NCBI GenBank assembly: GCA_034440635.1
Contig: JAOTON010002273.1
Span: 124,001-188,000 of the forward strand
Length of the DNA: 64,000 nt
Reading direction: 5' to 3'
Origin: Lepas anatifera
Lineage: Eukaryota > Arthropoda > Thecostraca > Lepadidae
Shown: positions 22,587-35,165 of the stretch, in pieces
Numbering within the stretch: position 1 is the stretch's first letter
How the letters are laid out: each line of letters begins with the position of its first letter
The notes under the pieces: generated by a model
Seen by the model: only the letters and a program-made list of their open reading frames with translations
Databases searched by the model: none
Told to the model about the DNA's origin: nothing
Translations under genes and position numbers: made by a program

Positions 22587-24060
22587 CATGGAAAAAGCCC
22601 GTCGTTGGGACAGGGACAAAAAGGTGTGCCTCCGAGTGCTTAGCCTTCTAGTCCACTTTGGCGCACCAGTTCTACGGTTTCAGAAATTAACTTGCGTTCT
22701 TTGTCCAATGAGGGGGACATTGAGTGCCCCACATGGGTGCGCAACGTAAGCCGGGGTTCTCCTCGCACCTAGAAGGCGACTGCCAGGGGCGTAGCCAGGA
22801 TTTCGCTCAGTCGGGCGGCGCCGAAAGAGGTACCTGCGATAGCGCCAAACGGGCCCCAAAAATTTCGGCGAGAAAAAACGTCAAGCGCGGTGACGTCCAC
22901 TGTCAAGACCAAGCTAGTTTGGTGCATCAATTTTTCACATCAACTAATCTAAACACGTCGCTTTAAACCGAGCCGCGCCTGAAAAATTTAAACTGCGTCA
23001 TGACAAACCATTTGTGTACCTACCACATTCCTTCAAACCAATCGCTTTCGAAAAGTGGAAAGGGCCTTAAGTATTTCTTCCTCTTCGGGAGAAACTTATT
23101 TCACAAGAAGATAGATTTCGAAGTGATGCACTGCGGCGCTCGGGACAATCAACTGTTCCCAGCACTAGGAATCAAGGCCTTACGGACAGCAGATATTTCT
23201 TCCTATCAGTCGTACACGTCTCGTATGAGAGTGGTCTCCGGAAATGGAGCCCACCACGATAAGGGCAGGATTTGAAGCGGACACCACTCAATTGGGGCGG
23301 TAGAACTCAAGTGGCGGGGGAGAGGCGGGGGCTTTAAGATGGCAAGTGCTGATGTGTGAGTCTAGTCAGCTAATACAAGCAGTGTTTGGACTTCCAGAAC
23401 TCATATGAGCGCAAACAGGGAATTATAAACACTTCTAGGCAACTGAAAATATTCAACTTAAGTGGGACGGTATCAGAAGCTGTAAGAGGAGCACCAAATA
23501 GGTGAGAGAAGTCAAACTTCAGGGAGTCGATATCCTGATTTTGTCTCAGTCAGGTCAGGAAAGTCCTAGTCCAGCTGGGTCGAGCGGCGGCCGCGGCCCC
23601 GCACAGAGGTGATCAAAGCACACGTGGAGAAAGTCGCACAGGGTGTCATCGAGCTGGGAGGGAGGTGTTGGTACTGGTTACGTTAGTGCTAGCTGGTGCA
23701 GGGGACTCTTCTCTCCACAAAGACACCACGTTTGTAAAGCGGCAGAGAAACACTGAATGTCACTTCAGGGCATACAGCTGTTTATCGAAAACTTCGCGTT
23801 GTAGAGGCTGTTTGGACTTTCTGGGCCTCACCCACGCCTTCAGATAGATTTCCCGCCCAAGACGAACTGCACAAACATCATCAGAGTCGTCTTCACGGTT
23901 CGCTCACTCCCACAGAAAGGATGAAATATTTTGCAATTTACTAACGTCACTGTGAATGGATTTCACCGTCTTGATTTATAACGAACAATTCCCGCTCCCT
24001 GGTCAGAAATTTCAGAACATCAGAAAATTATTTCTCATAAGTCGAGACAGGCAGAGTACG
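22587..24060. other. Intergenic; solo hAT-like end at 22786
   Basis: CAGGGGCGTAGCCAGGATTT near 22786 is a textbook left end of a hAT-type MITE, followed by GGGCGGCGCCGAAAG, but no matching right end was found. Otherwise no gene or array recognised. Confidence 0.4.
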
Positions 24061-24065
24061 CTAGA

Positions 24066-24091
24066 TCAGAGAGAGAGTGAGCGAGAGATAA

Positions 24092-24161
<70 letters not shown>

Positions 24162-24172
24162 AGAGAGAGAGG

Positions 24173-24203
<31 letters not shown>
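24066..24203. repeat. GA microsatellite
   Basis: About 135 bp of (GA)n interrupted by occasional GAAAGA, GAGC and GGGAGA. It creates long Arg-Glu or Ser-Leu open frames on both strands that should not be read as genes. Confidence 0.95.
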
Positions 24204-26445
24204 ATTGAATGAGACATCTGCAACTTACAAAAAGCATTACGTGGCACAATGAAAACACCACCGTGTCAGTAAGAACTGAGAGATATGCTACGGCAGAGCA
24301 GCGGGGGGCGGGGGGCCCCTCATTGCCCAATGCCCTGTCACGACCTGTGCACAGTTCGGCTGTCGGAGCGACACAGCCGCATAGGCCACCCACAACCACC
24401 ACTATACCATCGCGCAACCAGCCGGTGTGCCAAGCCGCCGACTTCGCGGTCCGCTGGCGCCGTGAGTCTGTCTCTACGGTAAAATCACGTGACAGCGCTA
24501 CATCCGCGCAAGGTCCAATGACAGAGGATGCGTCCTCTACTACGGCCACATCCAAGGCGACCGGTGGCCGCAGCGACAGTGCTGAACGCGTGTCCCTCTA
24601 ACCCCCCTACCCAAGCGGCACTGGGCACTGAATATCTTCTACAGCAGCTGCAGCGCCGTTGTTGCATACGTTACGTTACACAGTTCCGGCATTGCGTCTG
24701 CAGACAGCTGTGACGACCCCCATGGGGACGTGTCACACATGTGCTTAACGCAGCCAGCTGAGCTGACTGAGGGCCGGAAGTGGGGCCTCGCGCCATCCGA
24801 GGCAAAGCAGCCGGTCAGTCGACACCCATACTTATTTCTGATGTTTCAAGGATGCGTTTCACATCAACTGCATCACCCCTCCCACTCCCCCCCGCACCCA
24901 CACACACACAACCACATTTAACATGGTCACCGGCCAGAAAGTCGATGGCGCACAAATCACACCAGGACTACAGGCGAAAAAGAGGACATATTTCGAGACG
25001 GTTGTCACACCGATGCGCGCTAAGGCTAACGGTTCAAATATGCTGCACAGGCACACAGCGTGAGCGCTATTTACCGCTACCGATCAGGCCGAAGCCGCAA
25101 AAAACCGGGGAGAACGCCCCGCCTCGCGGATGTCACGGCCCAGGAAAGTGTGCACTGAACGCTATGGAGGGCCTCCAGAAAACCGGCACAACGGGAAAAC
25201 CGGCCCATAGTGGTGCTCATACACCAACCCGCCCACCCATCCACCCCTGCAACTGTTCTAGCCTTCTTTCGCCGTGGTGTCCAGAGAAGCGCAGCTGAGG
25301 AAGATTTGACTGAGGCCTGCTCCTTACGTGGGGGTAAATGTCACCATGCCCAAGCTTATCCCGGAAAGTGCCCGATTTATCGACAGGATCCACAGAAAGA
25401 AAAAGGAAAAGTTGAAACGGATTCACTTACTTGACTGGTGTAGTTCGTCTCTAATGCGACAAAAATAGCATGCGGGAAACTTGCCTATTGTTTAAAGCAG
25501 CCGGCGACCTCCGATGAAGTTTGGAGCCATCATACCTGGAAAACCCATTCTCCCACGGCATGAGGCCCGCCGACGACGGAGTGGCAGTGACACTGACCAT
25601 GGGCGGGTGCACGGTGCCATGTCCGGCCTCGCCGGCGGGGCAGCGCGTGAGAGCGCCCGTGAGCCGCCCCGGCACGCGCCGCGCGCCTGCGCCACGCACC
25701 GATACCACCGATCGAACCCTCCGCCGGCAATTGGAGGCCGCCGAGTGGCTGATTATGTTTGAGCGCAGCTGATGACGGTGGTTTGGCGTTCAGCCGATGG
25801 ATACTGGTGGACCACGTTTGTATGCTTAATCGAGCATGGAGCATATTTCCCAACTGGCCACGTCAAACAAGCCGCGGCAACGGCCCAGGCGCTATAGCGA
25901 ACGCCACAATATTGAAAAGGACCGTGCCATTTCACCAAGGCCTATTCAGAGGAAATTTATACCGTGAAGAAGCAGATTACGAGAAAAGTGATGGGAGTTA
26001 AGCTGCTGAAAACGGATACATGCAGTTTGTGAGCGCAAATGCAGTTAATCCTGCTCCGCCGCTCCGCGCAGAGAAACACCGAATATCTGTCGCAATCAAA
26101 CAACGCTAGCGGCTATATAATACCACATCATCTGCCACGAAATAACACAACTCCCGACGTCGCCGGGTCTCCATTTTCATTGGAAGCCGCTGGAGCTCGA
26201 TAAAGCCCTGCCTCGGTCGCATCGGCTGGCTGAAGGCAAACAACTGGGCAAACAACTGAACAAAGGCCACGCCAGGGCCCTCTGCTCTTCGGCGCAGAGC
26301 TGTGGATGCCTCAGTCGATCTCCCTGCCAGCGCAAAAGCTAAATATGGCCGCTATACAAAGCCAGGCTCTCGTCCCGGCCGGCAGCGAGCCGTACCATGC
26401 CTTAGAGATGACGATGAACGTGAGCCGGTAATGCGAGAGCAGTCA
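24204..26445. other. Intergenic with CpG-rich patch, no gene recognised
   Basis: A CpG-rich patch lies at about 25555-25745 and a second, weaker one at about 24340-24600. Open frames up to 172 codons occur there, but they overlap on several frames and lack domains, as expected of GC-rich non-coding DNA. A promoter of an unseen gene cannot be excluded. Confidence 0.35.
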
Positions 26446-26735
26446 GATGCCCGTCAAAAAGCGCAATGCCCGTCGAAAAGCATAATGCCCGTGATAAGCG
26501 CAATGTCCATGGAAATGCGCAATGCCCATGGAAAATCTCAATGCCCGTGAAAAGCACAATGTCCGTCAAAATGCGCAATGCCCGTCGAAAAGCGCAGTGC
26601 CCATGGAAAAGCGCAATACCCACAGAAAAGCGCAATACCCGAGAAAAGCGCATTGTCCGTCGAAAAGGGCAATGGCGTCGAAAAGGGCAATGGCGTCGAA
26701 AAACGAAATACTCTTCGAAAAGCGCAATACTCGCC
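26446..26735. repeat. 18-19 bp minisatellite, about 15 units
   Basis: Units follow GAAAAGCGCAATGCCCGTC with substitutions; the last few shorten to GAAAAGGGCAATGGCGTC. All three plus-strand frames and one minus-strand frame stay open across it, which comes from the repeat. Confidence 0.9.
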
Positions 26736-27401
26736 GCCATGAATGCTCCGATGGTATTATATACAATAACCAGGTTGTACGTCTTTGGAGTTGGCCTCAC
26801 CAACTCTACCTTGTTGGCAGGGTTATGGGGGAATCGGGTTGTGCTAATCCGGAGAACTCGCCGGTCCCAGAACTCGCAACCTGCCACTCAGGAGGCAGGT
26901 GTTCTTCCATTGGGGATTACATCCCTTGACTATGTATGAGGACAAGCTGAGCAATGTACCGGATGTCTCTCTGGTGCCGTTCTCGTGTTCGATCTGGTAG
27001 AGGCAGGATACACCCACAGTCATGCCACTGTTTCAACGACGATTTCGCTTCAACTGTGATAAAATCTGCGAGGGAACATCGGAAGGTCCTTGATAAACAC
27101 ACAGAGGTTAAGAACAAGCCATCCCATTTTTCCACCTTTCCAAAATCAGACCTTCCTCTGTTACTTCAAGACTGAAAGTTAATGAGCTGTATCTACCTCT
27201 GAACATGAAGTTGATAGTTGATCCGAGATGCGACTGAACTATCTTTGCACACAAAAAGACTGGAGCTCGAGGGACATTGAAAAAGTCCAGATTTTTCCAT
27301 GCTGCTTGACCTTTTATGGTACTTAGACACTACATATTAGCTCTAAGCCCGGGCACAAAGCAGTGTACATGCAAATCAGCTTACTTTCCAACCGCTCATT
27401 C

Positions 27402-27460
27402 GTGCCCTATTATACGCTTCACGGAAACAATAGTCCACCGTATAATGCGTAATAGGGCAC
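27402..27460. repeat. Short inverted repeat (hairpin)
   Basis: GTGCCCTATTATACGC at 27402-27417 is complementary, with one bulge, to GCGTAATAGGGCAC at 27447-27460. Function unknown; it could be the relic of a very small MITE. Confidence 0.6.
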
Positions 27461-27600
27461 TTTAGCAACAACGCGGATTGTGCCATTGTGGTTTGAGTAA
27501 ACCCCTCCATTGTCCATCCCTAGAAAAATTCCTGGCGCAGGTTTCGTGTAAAGAACGAGGTCTAGCTCACCGTGAAAAGAAAATAATTCACCAGCACCTC

Positions 27601-27888
27601 CATTGGCGGACGCAGGGGAGGGGGGCCATTCCGGCCATGCCCCCAAGGCGCTGGAGGGGGCAAACTATATTTTGCCCCCCCTCCAAAGGCCGGAGATATT
27701 AAAAAGGTGTTTACGCTTGGTTTGTCGAGCAAAAAAAATTCGCTCCCCCCAGATGAGCGATTATGTACTTGGAGAGGTAGCTTATACTAGGTCTGTCGAG
27801 CACCCAAATTGCACATCCCACCCCCCCCCTCCCGAGGAGAGCAGAAATGGATTCCCCCCAAAAAAACTGGGGTCTGCGTCCGCCCCTG
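27601..27888 (+). mobile_element. MITE family B copy 2 (hAT-type, 8 bp duplication)
   Basis: Begins CATTGGCGGACGCAGGGGAG and ends GGTCTGCGTCCGCCCCTG, flanked by perfect AGCACCTC at 27593-27600 and 27889-27896. It carries the GTCTGTCGAGCA and GGAGAGGTAGCTTA(T/C)ACTAG blocks shared with copy 1. Confidence 0.9.
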
Positions 27889-28261
27889 AGCACCTCAGCA
27901 CCAAAAGATCAGAAGAGACGGCTGAAAACAGCGGACAAGCCGAGTTTAACATCGGGACAGGTAGCAAGCACTGGACAATTTTACGCCCGGATGATTAACA
28001 GAGCCACGTCAACTCTCTCTTGCGCCGAGACCCTAGCACCGATGCCCGGGGTGAAACTCAACAAATGCACCGCTTTCATGCCTGCCCGCGCAAGTATCTG
28101 ATATGTTCACGGCGAGAAGGCCCTTGGCTGGGCTCCGTCGGGCGAGGAGCGGGTTTGCTTGTGGGCTAGGTCTGGCAAGCTCCACTTACTTTGCGCCGTT
28201 TAGTCAGGGAAAGCGCCTCGCTGGCTGAGGACTAGGGTCACCTCGTCAAAGGTGGCATGCT

Positions 28262-28465
28262 CACTCAACCAGGCTTGTTGAGTCAAGACTCAGATTCGGA
28301 GTCGACTCTGAGTGGACTCAAAATTTCCTTGAGTCAGAGTTGAATCGACTCACTTCCAGATTTGGATTGAGTCTGCTCAACTGCTCGACCAGTTGAGTCG
28401 AGTCAGAATCAGAGTCAGCCTCTAAGCTGTGAGTCGGGAGTTGAGTCGACTCAGCACTCTTTTTC
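28262..28465. repeat. GAGTC-palindrome repeat, copy 1
   Basis: Dense GAGTCGACTC-type palindromes (TTGAGTCAAGACTCAGATT, GGAGTCGACTCTGAGT, GAGTTGAATCGACTC) fill about 200 bp. The order of blocks matches the copy at 37660-37850, so this is a dispersed repeat family and not an independent microsatellite. Confidence 0.8.
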
Positions 28466-29698
28466 TTAACATAGGTGATCACATGACTGATATTTTAGAA
28501 ATGTTTGCAAATAATATGAAGGATTTCATATTGCAATTTGCTAATAATAGAGAACTTATCATTATTCATATCAACACTACACCCATCCCGCGATAAGTCA
28601 TTAACAAAAATAAGTTGTGTAAAATATAAAACCTCAAAAGCACACACACTTCCTAGTATTTTCCATCTAATATTAGTAATAGAATGCAAAATCATACAGA
28701 CAAAGGCGATTTGGCACACATTTAGACATTTCGACTTTGAGGGTGTACACCATAAAAAGTATTAAGCTAATAATCATCCAATAATTCACTCTTAGGAAGC
28801 CACATCTTCCTTTCTATTTTCTTCCTTTGGTTAACTGAAAACACAAAAAAACTAAGTAACATAAGCGCCAGATAGAGGGTACCAAAAGATATTGTTTTGC
28901 ACATAAACTTGAAATGGGTCAAAACGGAAACTAAAAGCTTCCATTAGCTACTTTTTAAAAGTACTTTCTTGATTTGTCATGGCTTAAGGACATCCCCTGG
29001 TAGATAATATAAACACCGACGACATAACACTGTACCTACTGTTCTCTGTATACGGAAAGTAAAACTCCGTCCTATCTCTGGCATTCCCTACACATCAAGT
29101 CTCTCACAAACCACCACTCCTTAAGGGTGCGTTATCAATGTTAACCCTATGGGAGCATATTTCGTGAAATATCTCGTAAAGTAACGTGGCTATCGTCGTG
29201 ATTTTTTCACCAGATGTAGATAACAAGTGTATCCTTACAGTAGTTGCTTTTCAGGCCTGATGCATTTCTAGTTTTTGTACAATTTGACTTTGTTTTTCAA
29301 ATTTCTCAAACTTAAAGTTTGAATAACTTTTTACACGATATAATCATTGAAAGAGTGTGGGTGGGCCTATGTTATAAGAGCCAGTCTCCACAACTCTGTT
29401 GTTTTACTTTTTTGAATTTTTATCTTATAGGAAAGATATGAGAAGCTGAAATTTGAAAGCGTTTTCCAAAAATTCAGGGTAAAAATCGGGAAAACGGAAA
29501 CAACAGAGTTTTGCGGCTATCTCCCCTATACAACTTACATACAGAATCAAAACCAAAAAAGGCTCGGCGAAAAAGTTATTTCAAGTTTTATAAAAATTTC
29601 CCAATAGATGGCACTGGCAGTACCGGATTCGCATGAGTGGCCGCTGTGGTAGGTCTGTTCATTCATGCTTTGGTGAATGGGACGGGAGCAGTGGCATA
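28466..29698. other. AT-rich intergenic DNA, nothing recognised
   Basis: No exon, RNA gene or repeat array was recognised in this AT-rich stretch. Confidence 0.4.
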
Positions 29699-29833
29699 GC
29701 CAGAAATTCATCAAGGTAGTTGATAGCAGAGAATCTGCAGTTTGAAGCCAAAGTAAATACCTTCACGAACGTGGATAGGAAGTATTGAACAAAAGGAGAG
29801 CCTATAGCCTGGTCATCCCTGGCCACACCACTG
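29699..29833 (+). mobile_element. Possible small hAT-like MITE
   Basis: CAGTGGCATAGCCAG at the left and CTGGCCACACCACTG at the right form an imperfect 15 bp terminal inverted repeat 135 bp apart. The 8 bp flanks do not match, so the assignment is tentative. Confidence 0.4.
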
Positions 29834-29965
29834 GCACACGGACACCTGTTTACCGGCGTGACCGGTGCCTCTGCGCCCCGGGCGCGCGCCGGTCACGTGG
29901 CAGCCGACTGGGGACATGATCCAGCTGCTCAGGCCCTGCTGAGTGGACAAGGACGTCTCATTGAG

Positions 29966-30367
29966 CAGTGCCGGATCTAGCCGGTCGGTTTTGGGGGCAA
30001 GCCAAAGTCGCAACAAAAAAACGTCACGCTGTGAAAAATGTTGCTGCAATATAACTTGACGGTGACTTTTGGGGATATCCAAGGCGAAAGGCAAACAAAA
30101 CCGTGACGGGGTGAAAAAATACGCACAAGATGGTTAGCTTTTGTTATCCATAGCCCAATGTTTACACCAAAGTTGACTGGTTCTGTTTGGAGTTTAGAGT
30201 TAAAGGAACAAAACTCTTGCTTATGAACTCAATAGGAGTCGGGGCAAAAAGGAGGTCGATCGCTGTGTGTGTGTGGTGGGGGAGGGTGCAAAAGCGTGGT
30301 TTATTCCTAGCTTTTCCGTTAGGGGGTTTGAATTCCTTTTTGCCCCTCCCTTCTGGATCCGCCACAG
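29966..30367 (+). mobile_element. MITE family D copy 1 (hAT-like)
   Basis: Begins CAGTGCCGGATCTAGCCGG and ends CTTCTGGATCCGCCACAG. Flanks TCATTGAG (29958-29965) and CCATAGAG (30368-30375) fit an 8 bp duplication with two mismatches. It is an inverted-orientation relative of 49775-50147, sharing the GACCGGCTAGATCCGCC end and the GAGTCGGGG-AAAAAGGAGGTCGAT block. Confidence 0.7.
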
Positions 30368-30375
30368 CCATAGAG

Positions 30376-31270
30376 TCTTCATGAACTTTGACTAACGTGT
30401 TTTCAAATCAAGTATTTGAAATGGGGAAATATGAAGGCATTGTAAAGAAAAATAATGGGAATGACCCTTACTAATATTACATGATCCCGGGCATCAAAAC
30501 TGGTTCGGTTTTTACCGCCCCCCCCCCACATTCAGTAATCTCAGCAACGTGTTCTCTTATTGGATCGATAATCTAAGCAAGCGAGAGGTCAGCTACAATG
30601 ATGTTTCAATGAGTTTTTGTGTTTGAAAAACTGCCAGCAATCTATAAGGGTGTCTCGTACCTCCTCGTACCCAGAAGTGAAATCTGGCAGCTGATGTTCC
30701 ATCATTTTAAATCAGTCTAACAATTTGCTGTCCCTCAAAAACCATGATCAGTGCTTTTACAATCGCCAAACTGAGCTCGAAAGCATCAGACTTCACCCGA
30801 CCAATTATCCAATCATGATTGATGATATTTCGGTAACTTCTGTATTCCATTACCCAGAGAAATAACAACCTGTTTTATAAAATAATATTGTGGTAATGAG
30901 ACGAAAATAGCTGATTCGGCCTTGCAAACGTTCCCCAGAATAAATATGTGGGAGTTTTAGAATGACTAAACTACCTAGGAGAGAGAGAGAGAGAAAGTGG
31001 GGGGGGGACAAAAAGTCAGACGGGAGTGTTTACCTGTACAGGAAAGCCTTGCTCAGGGGGTGATTTTTAGGTCGAAAACAGCCGAAGCTAAGCCATAGCA
31101 AAATTCTGATTTTTTAATGGGACTGGTGTTTTAAATCAAAACAACTATGATGTATTATTTTTGTGCTATAAAACACACCATGAATAGAATAACACAATTT
31201 TGAAATTGGGTAGGAGTAAGAAATTGGGACAACACTTTTCAGTTATCACACATTTGTATTTCCAAAGAAG
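30376..31270. other. Intergenic, nothing recognised
   Basis: Contains a short GAGAGAGAGAGA run and a C-rich run near 30519-30528. No gene or array recognised. Confidence 0.4.
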
Positions 31271-31454
31271 CAGGGGCGTCGCCACGAAAGTTTCGCAGGG
31301 GGGACGGGCCCAGGCTGCTGCTGACCGGGGAGGCGTATTTTGAGCATATTCGGTACTTGAAAGCATTAATGACGATTTACCCAAAAATTTTTGGGGGGAC
31401 ATCCCCCTGGTTTGCCAACAGGGGGACGCGTCCCCCCGCTTTCGGCATCCATGC
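31271..31454 (+). mobile_element. MITE family A copy 4
   Basis: Begins CAGGGGCGTCGCCACGAAAG and ends CGCTTTCGGCATCCATG. The interior matches copies 1 and 3 (TTTTGAGCATATTCGGTAC, GCATTAATGACGAT, GACATCCCCCTGG). The right tip has decayed and no clear duplication remains. Confidence 0.75.
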
Positions 31455-32519
31455 TAAGAGTCTCATTAAAAACATGAATGGAGCTTTGCGAATTCTACCT
31501 GGATTTTTACTTTACGATTGCTGTAATTATCTAATTATGTGACTGACTAATAAATCATAGCATGATCAAAGGGACTGAGGATCATAACTGAGCCGATGGC
31601 TACCACATGGTGTTATGTTTTGAACCCCAAAATAGTCACTTATGTGAAGACCCTACTCCGTCACCGTCATGGATGTGGTTTTATGCCTATGCAACAATGC
31701 CGGAAATCATGAATCTCTCGATGTGATACTTGTTCCAATTGGACCCATACATCCGACGGGTGGAGTTTATTCTTCATGGCATCCAAAATAGATTCAGCAC
31801 AAAGTAGTAATTTGTAAAATGCATTCCTGCGTTCAGTTCCTTGCTTTCGCTCGGAAGCTTATTCCGTCTGGTGACCACATTTCAATCACGTCCTTTCTTT
31901 CAGGTCTTACGTGCTCTTGTGGACCAGTGAGGGTAACTAATATGCTGAAATCACAAACAGAGCCTCTCCTGAGGCTAGGCCGCTCACTTCCAGCAAAAAT
32001 TTATATTTCGTATTTAACGGATTTGGCGGCACAGGGAATGTTCTAATGTACTTAACTGGTAGCAAAAATGGGTCAGAGTCTGGTTAGCTTTCCGTTTTGC
32101 TGTGGAAAATGTAGTGTCAGAGTTGGAAGCTAAAGTTGCATGGTCCTTCTTACTTTCTGGCCAGTTGCGACCTGCCTGGCCGACGCTGGATGGCGCACAC
32201 CGTTCTGCAACTGGACAATGTGAGCCTTCATGAATCTACTAACATATGAAACGTTGAAATGTTGCTGAGTTGGTGTTTTGATAAGCAATATGACTTTTAT
32301 AGTTTGCACACTGTTTTAAAAATGCCCCCGAAAATTTTTCATTATTTGGATCATTTTGGACATCCGTTCAAAATTTCGTCGCAATCAGATCACCGTCTGC
32401 GGTCGAAAATCAGCCTGAAGTAAATGTTTCATATTCGCAGCTCATCAAAAATCTTACCGGAAAGCTACGTGGGTGTATTTTCCAAATAATATTGACAGAG
32501 TAGAGCGTTCCAAATATAA
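31455..32519. other. Intergenic, nothing recognised
   Basis: No exon, RNA gene or repeat array was recognised. Confidence 0.4.
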
Positions 32520-33548
32520 CTAACCCTCGCCCCACCGGGGGCATCGATGGCCCTCCTAAGGTTTTTCCGGGATAGCAGAAAAACGACGAGGCGCAGCACC
32601 GTGGTTGAGAGCTCTACCTCTCACTGCATCATTTTCCCCACCATCCCTGAAATTTTTTACCCCGGGTCACCCAAGTTCAGGTCACCAGACGAGGTCAACC
32701 AAGGTCACCTCACTTCAACTTTAGAGCTCTGTAAGAGCTACATTTCGAAGTCGATCGATTTGAAACTTCCTACACTTCATGACCCCTCCAGGGTCTACAA
32801 GCTGTATATCCGGGATTTTTCGATTTCATGACCTGAGGTCAGGTCACGAGGTGACCTCTCCTATTGGAAAAGCATGGGGAAAGCTGTCTTATGATCTAAA
32901 AGTCACAAAAACGATTGAAAATGCTCAGCTTGATCAGAGAAGCGTTCTTGGACACCCTTTCACGGATTCCAGGGACCATACTTGGCCTTTGACCTCTCCA
33001 AGGTCATCCAAGGTCACCAGGGGTCAAAACAGTATTTTGACAATAACGTTTGACCTATATAAGCTTGAACGCTGAATCAAACACCATCGTGTATGTTTCG
33101 TCACTGGCTTTCATTTAATATACGAAAAAAATCACCTTCTGACCTTCCGTGAACTCAGGTCATATTAGGTCACGAGGTGACCTCTGGAGGTCAAAACACT
33201 TGCGGGAGGTCATTACGTTCCACATAGCGGATAAAGGTCTGGCATTTTCCTATCGAATGGACTTTATCACATCTCAATAGCTCTAATGGCATAAGCGTTA
33301 TGCCCAGTTTGCTTAAGCATTGCATATTTGAGTGAAAATAGCCGATTTTGATCTACTTTGACCTCTGGAGGTCAAGCCATTGCCCTGAGTGCTAAAACAT
33401 GTGAAGTGATTTCTTACTGAATTCACGCGAGCTTTCTATTGCACTTTGCAGATTTGCGCTAACCCCCATATTTTCGGAGTTAGAAGGGGGCATCGATGGC
33501 CCCGGTGGGGCGAAGGTGGCGCCGGCCCTCCGGTGGGGCGCGGGTTAA
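32520..33548 (+). mobile_element. TTAA-type element with AGGTCA-rich interior, copy 1
   Basis: Left end (C)TAACCCTCGCCCCACCGG and right end CCGGTGGGGCGCGGGTTAA form a terminal inverted repeat; a second inner repeat GGGGGCATCGATGGCC appears near both ends in inverted relation. TTAA is intact on the right (33545-33548) and mutated to CTAA on the left. The interior holds many AGGTCA/TGACCT half-sites (for example 32697-32711, 32993-33026, 33163-33191). No transposase. It shares its design with 50579-51696. Confidence 0.75.
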
Positions 33549-35044
33549 AGTACAAAGGAAGAATACGTTGTTAAATTTTATCTGATTTGCGTCAAATAGC
33601 CTAGCTGACCCAAGACGGTGTTTTTACCGACGTGAGCTGAGTGCAATAGCAAGGAGAGGCGGGTGACAGGGAACGATCTTGAGGGAGGTTTAAGCCGAAT
33701 TAGCCCGCCCGAATCCTGTTCGTACTCTTATGTACTCAAGTAATGGATTTTTGGAGACATCTAGAAATTGATTGGCCTATGATCATTAGAAGCAAAAGCC
33801 GCCACGAGAGAGCTGTTCCAACGAGTGAAAACCCAAAACATTATCCCCCAGGGTCAGCTAAGATCTATAGAAGCCTTCTTCATTTGTTGCCCATCATCCT
33901 CCCTCAGTGCAGAGCAAAACTTCCAACAAAGCGAGAGGTGCTAAAATACGACCTTACCAGCAGCAGGAACATCCTCGCCTTTGTGGAGATGCCACTGCTA
34001 CCAGTGCAAGTGTAAATGTGAATATGTTTTGAGCCATGTCGTTCACGGAATATAACTGCAAGGGGAATTTGCGACGGCTGCTGGATGGAAGATTTTTTCT
34101 GACAAAGAACAGAGTGAGAGGGTGACGGTAAAAAATGAAAGACGCGTTTAGTATGCTGGCTAATCCTTGGGATGTCGCAGCGCCCCACTCCGCAGTGTCT
34201 CAAAAATGGTTTTGCACTGGGATACTGAGTGTAAAATTCACATTTGAAAATATGGTAGGCGAGTGGCAAATCCAAACGGACAGACAGACAGACAGACATA
34301 TATTTCACATAATAACAGTTTACACGTGCACATTTCATTGCAATTGGTACAAAAGCACCTAAGTGCTTAAATCGAGTACCTCTCGCATCTCCATTCAAAA
34401 ACAATAATCTCCGCCGAGACAGTCGCCCGAGGCCTAGCCCAGTAACATTCCATTCGGGTTAACGGTATCAATCACAACCAGCGTCGCGCCACACCGGTGT
34501 AATATTGTAGGAGTTAGTTTAAACTCAATTGCATCCCTTACTTAAAGTTTGCTCATTTTTCATCCAAATTTTCCTTCCTTCCACACTAGATGATCTTTAT
34601 ACACTAGGATTATTGAATTATGCCAAAATAAGTCCACTAAAAAAAGTGGGTCCAAAAGTGGGAAAGAAAAAAGTGAATGGGAAATTCAGAGCGCCTAGGT
34701 GTCATTCTCTACTAAGCATTCTAGGGTTTTGATCATTGTGCCTCCATCGCCATGGTCAAGGATGACACTCTCGTGTCAGAGGAATACAAACGGCAGAACA
34801 CTAGGCTCTACCAATATCAGTAAGACCAATTTCTGGCCGCCATGAACTGGAATGACAAGAACTTTCAGGGAAAAGAAAGCGGCGATGTCCCAGGAGCAGA
34901 GTGGAAAAATGACGACGACGACCACAGGGCAGAAATTCACTCAATTAGTGTGTCCCCATAGTACACTCCTCATAAGAAAAGGCAAACAATTGTGTGAGTC
35001 AGATTTCTGTGTCATATTCTGCCAGCACCTGTTATCGCCGAGGC
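33549..35044. other. Intergenic, nothing recognised
   Basis: A short GACAGACAGACAGACAGACA run sits at about 34278-34297. No exon or RNA gene recognised. Confidence 0.4.
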
Positions 35045-35165
35045 TGCTGACTAGCGACCTTTCAGGGGGAGCCATCGATCTTTCAGAGGGGCGCCGCGAC
35101 CATTTCAGGGGGCACCGAGGGTCGAACGAAGGAGGCACGTGCCCCCTTTGCACCCCTGGATCCGC
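35045..35165. mobile_element. Fragment of MITE family C, reverse orientation
   Basis: GATCTTTCAGAGGGGCGCC, CGACCATTTCAGGGGGC and GTGCCCCC...CACCCCTGGATCCGC match the left half of the family C element on the opposite strand. It is a partial copy. Confidence 0.5.

Noticed and set aside
24061..24555. 164-codon minus-strand open frame over the GA microsatellite
   Set aside because: Mostly Ser-Leu dipeptide repeats from (TC)n; no domain.
25514..25853. Several overlapping GC-rich open frames on both strands
   Set aside because: CpG-rich DNA has few stops; none of the frames shows a domain, splice structure or consistent codon bias.
26446..26735. CRISPR-like array
   Set aside because: Units are directly adjacent without unique spacers and vary by substitution; this is a minisatellite in eukaryotic DNA.
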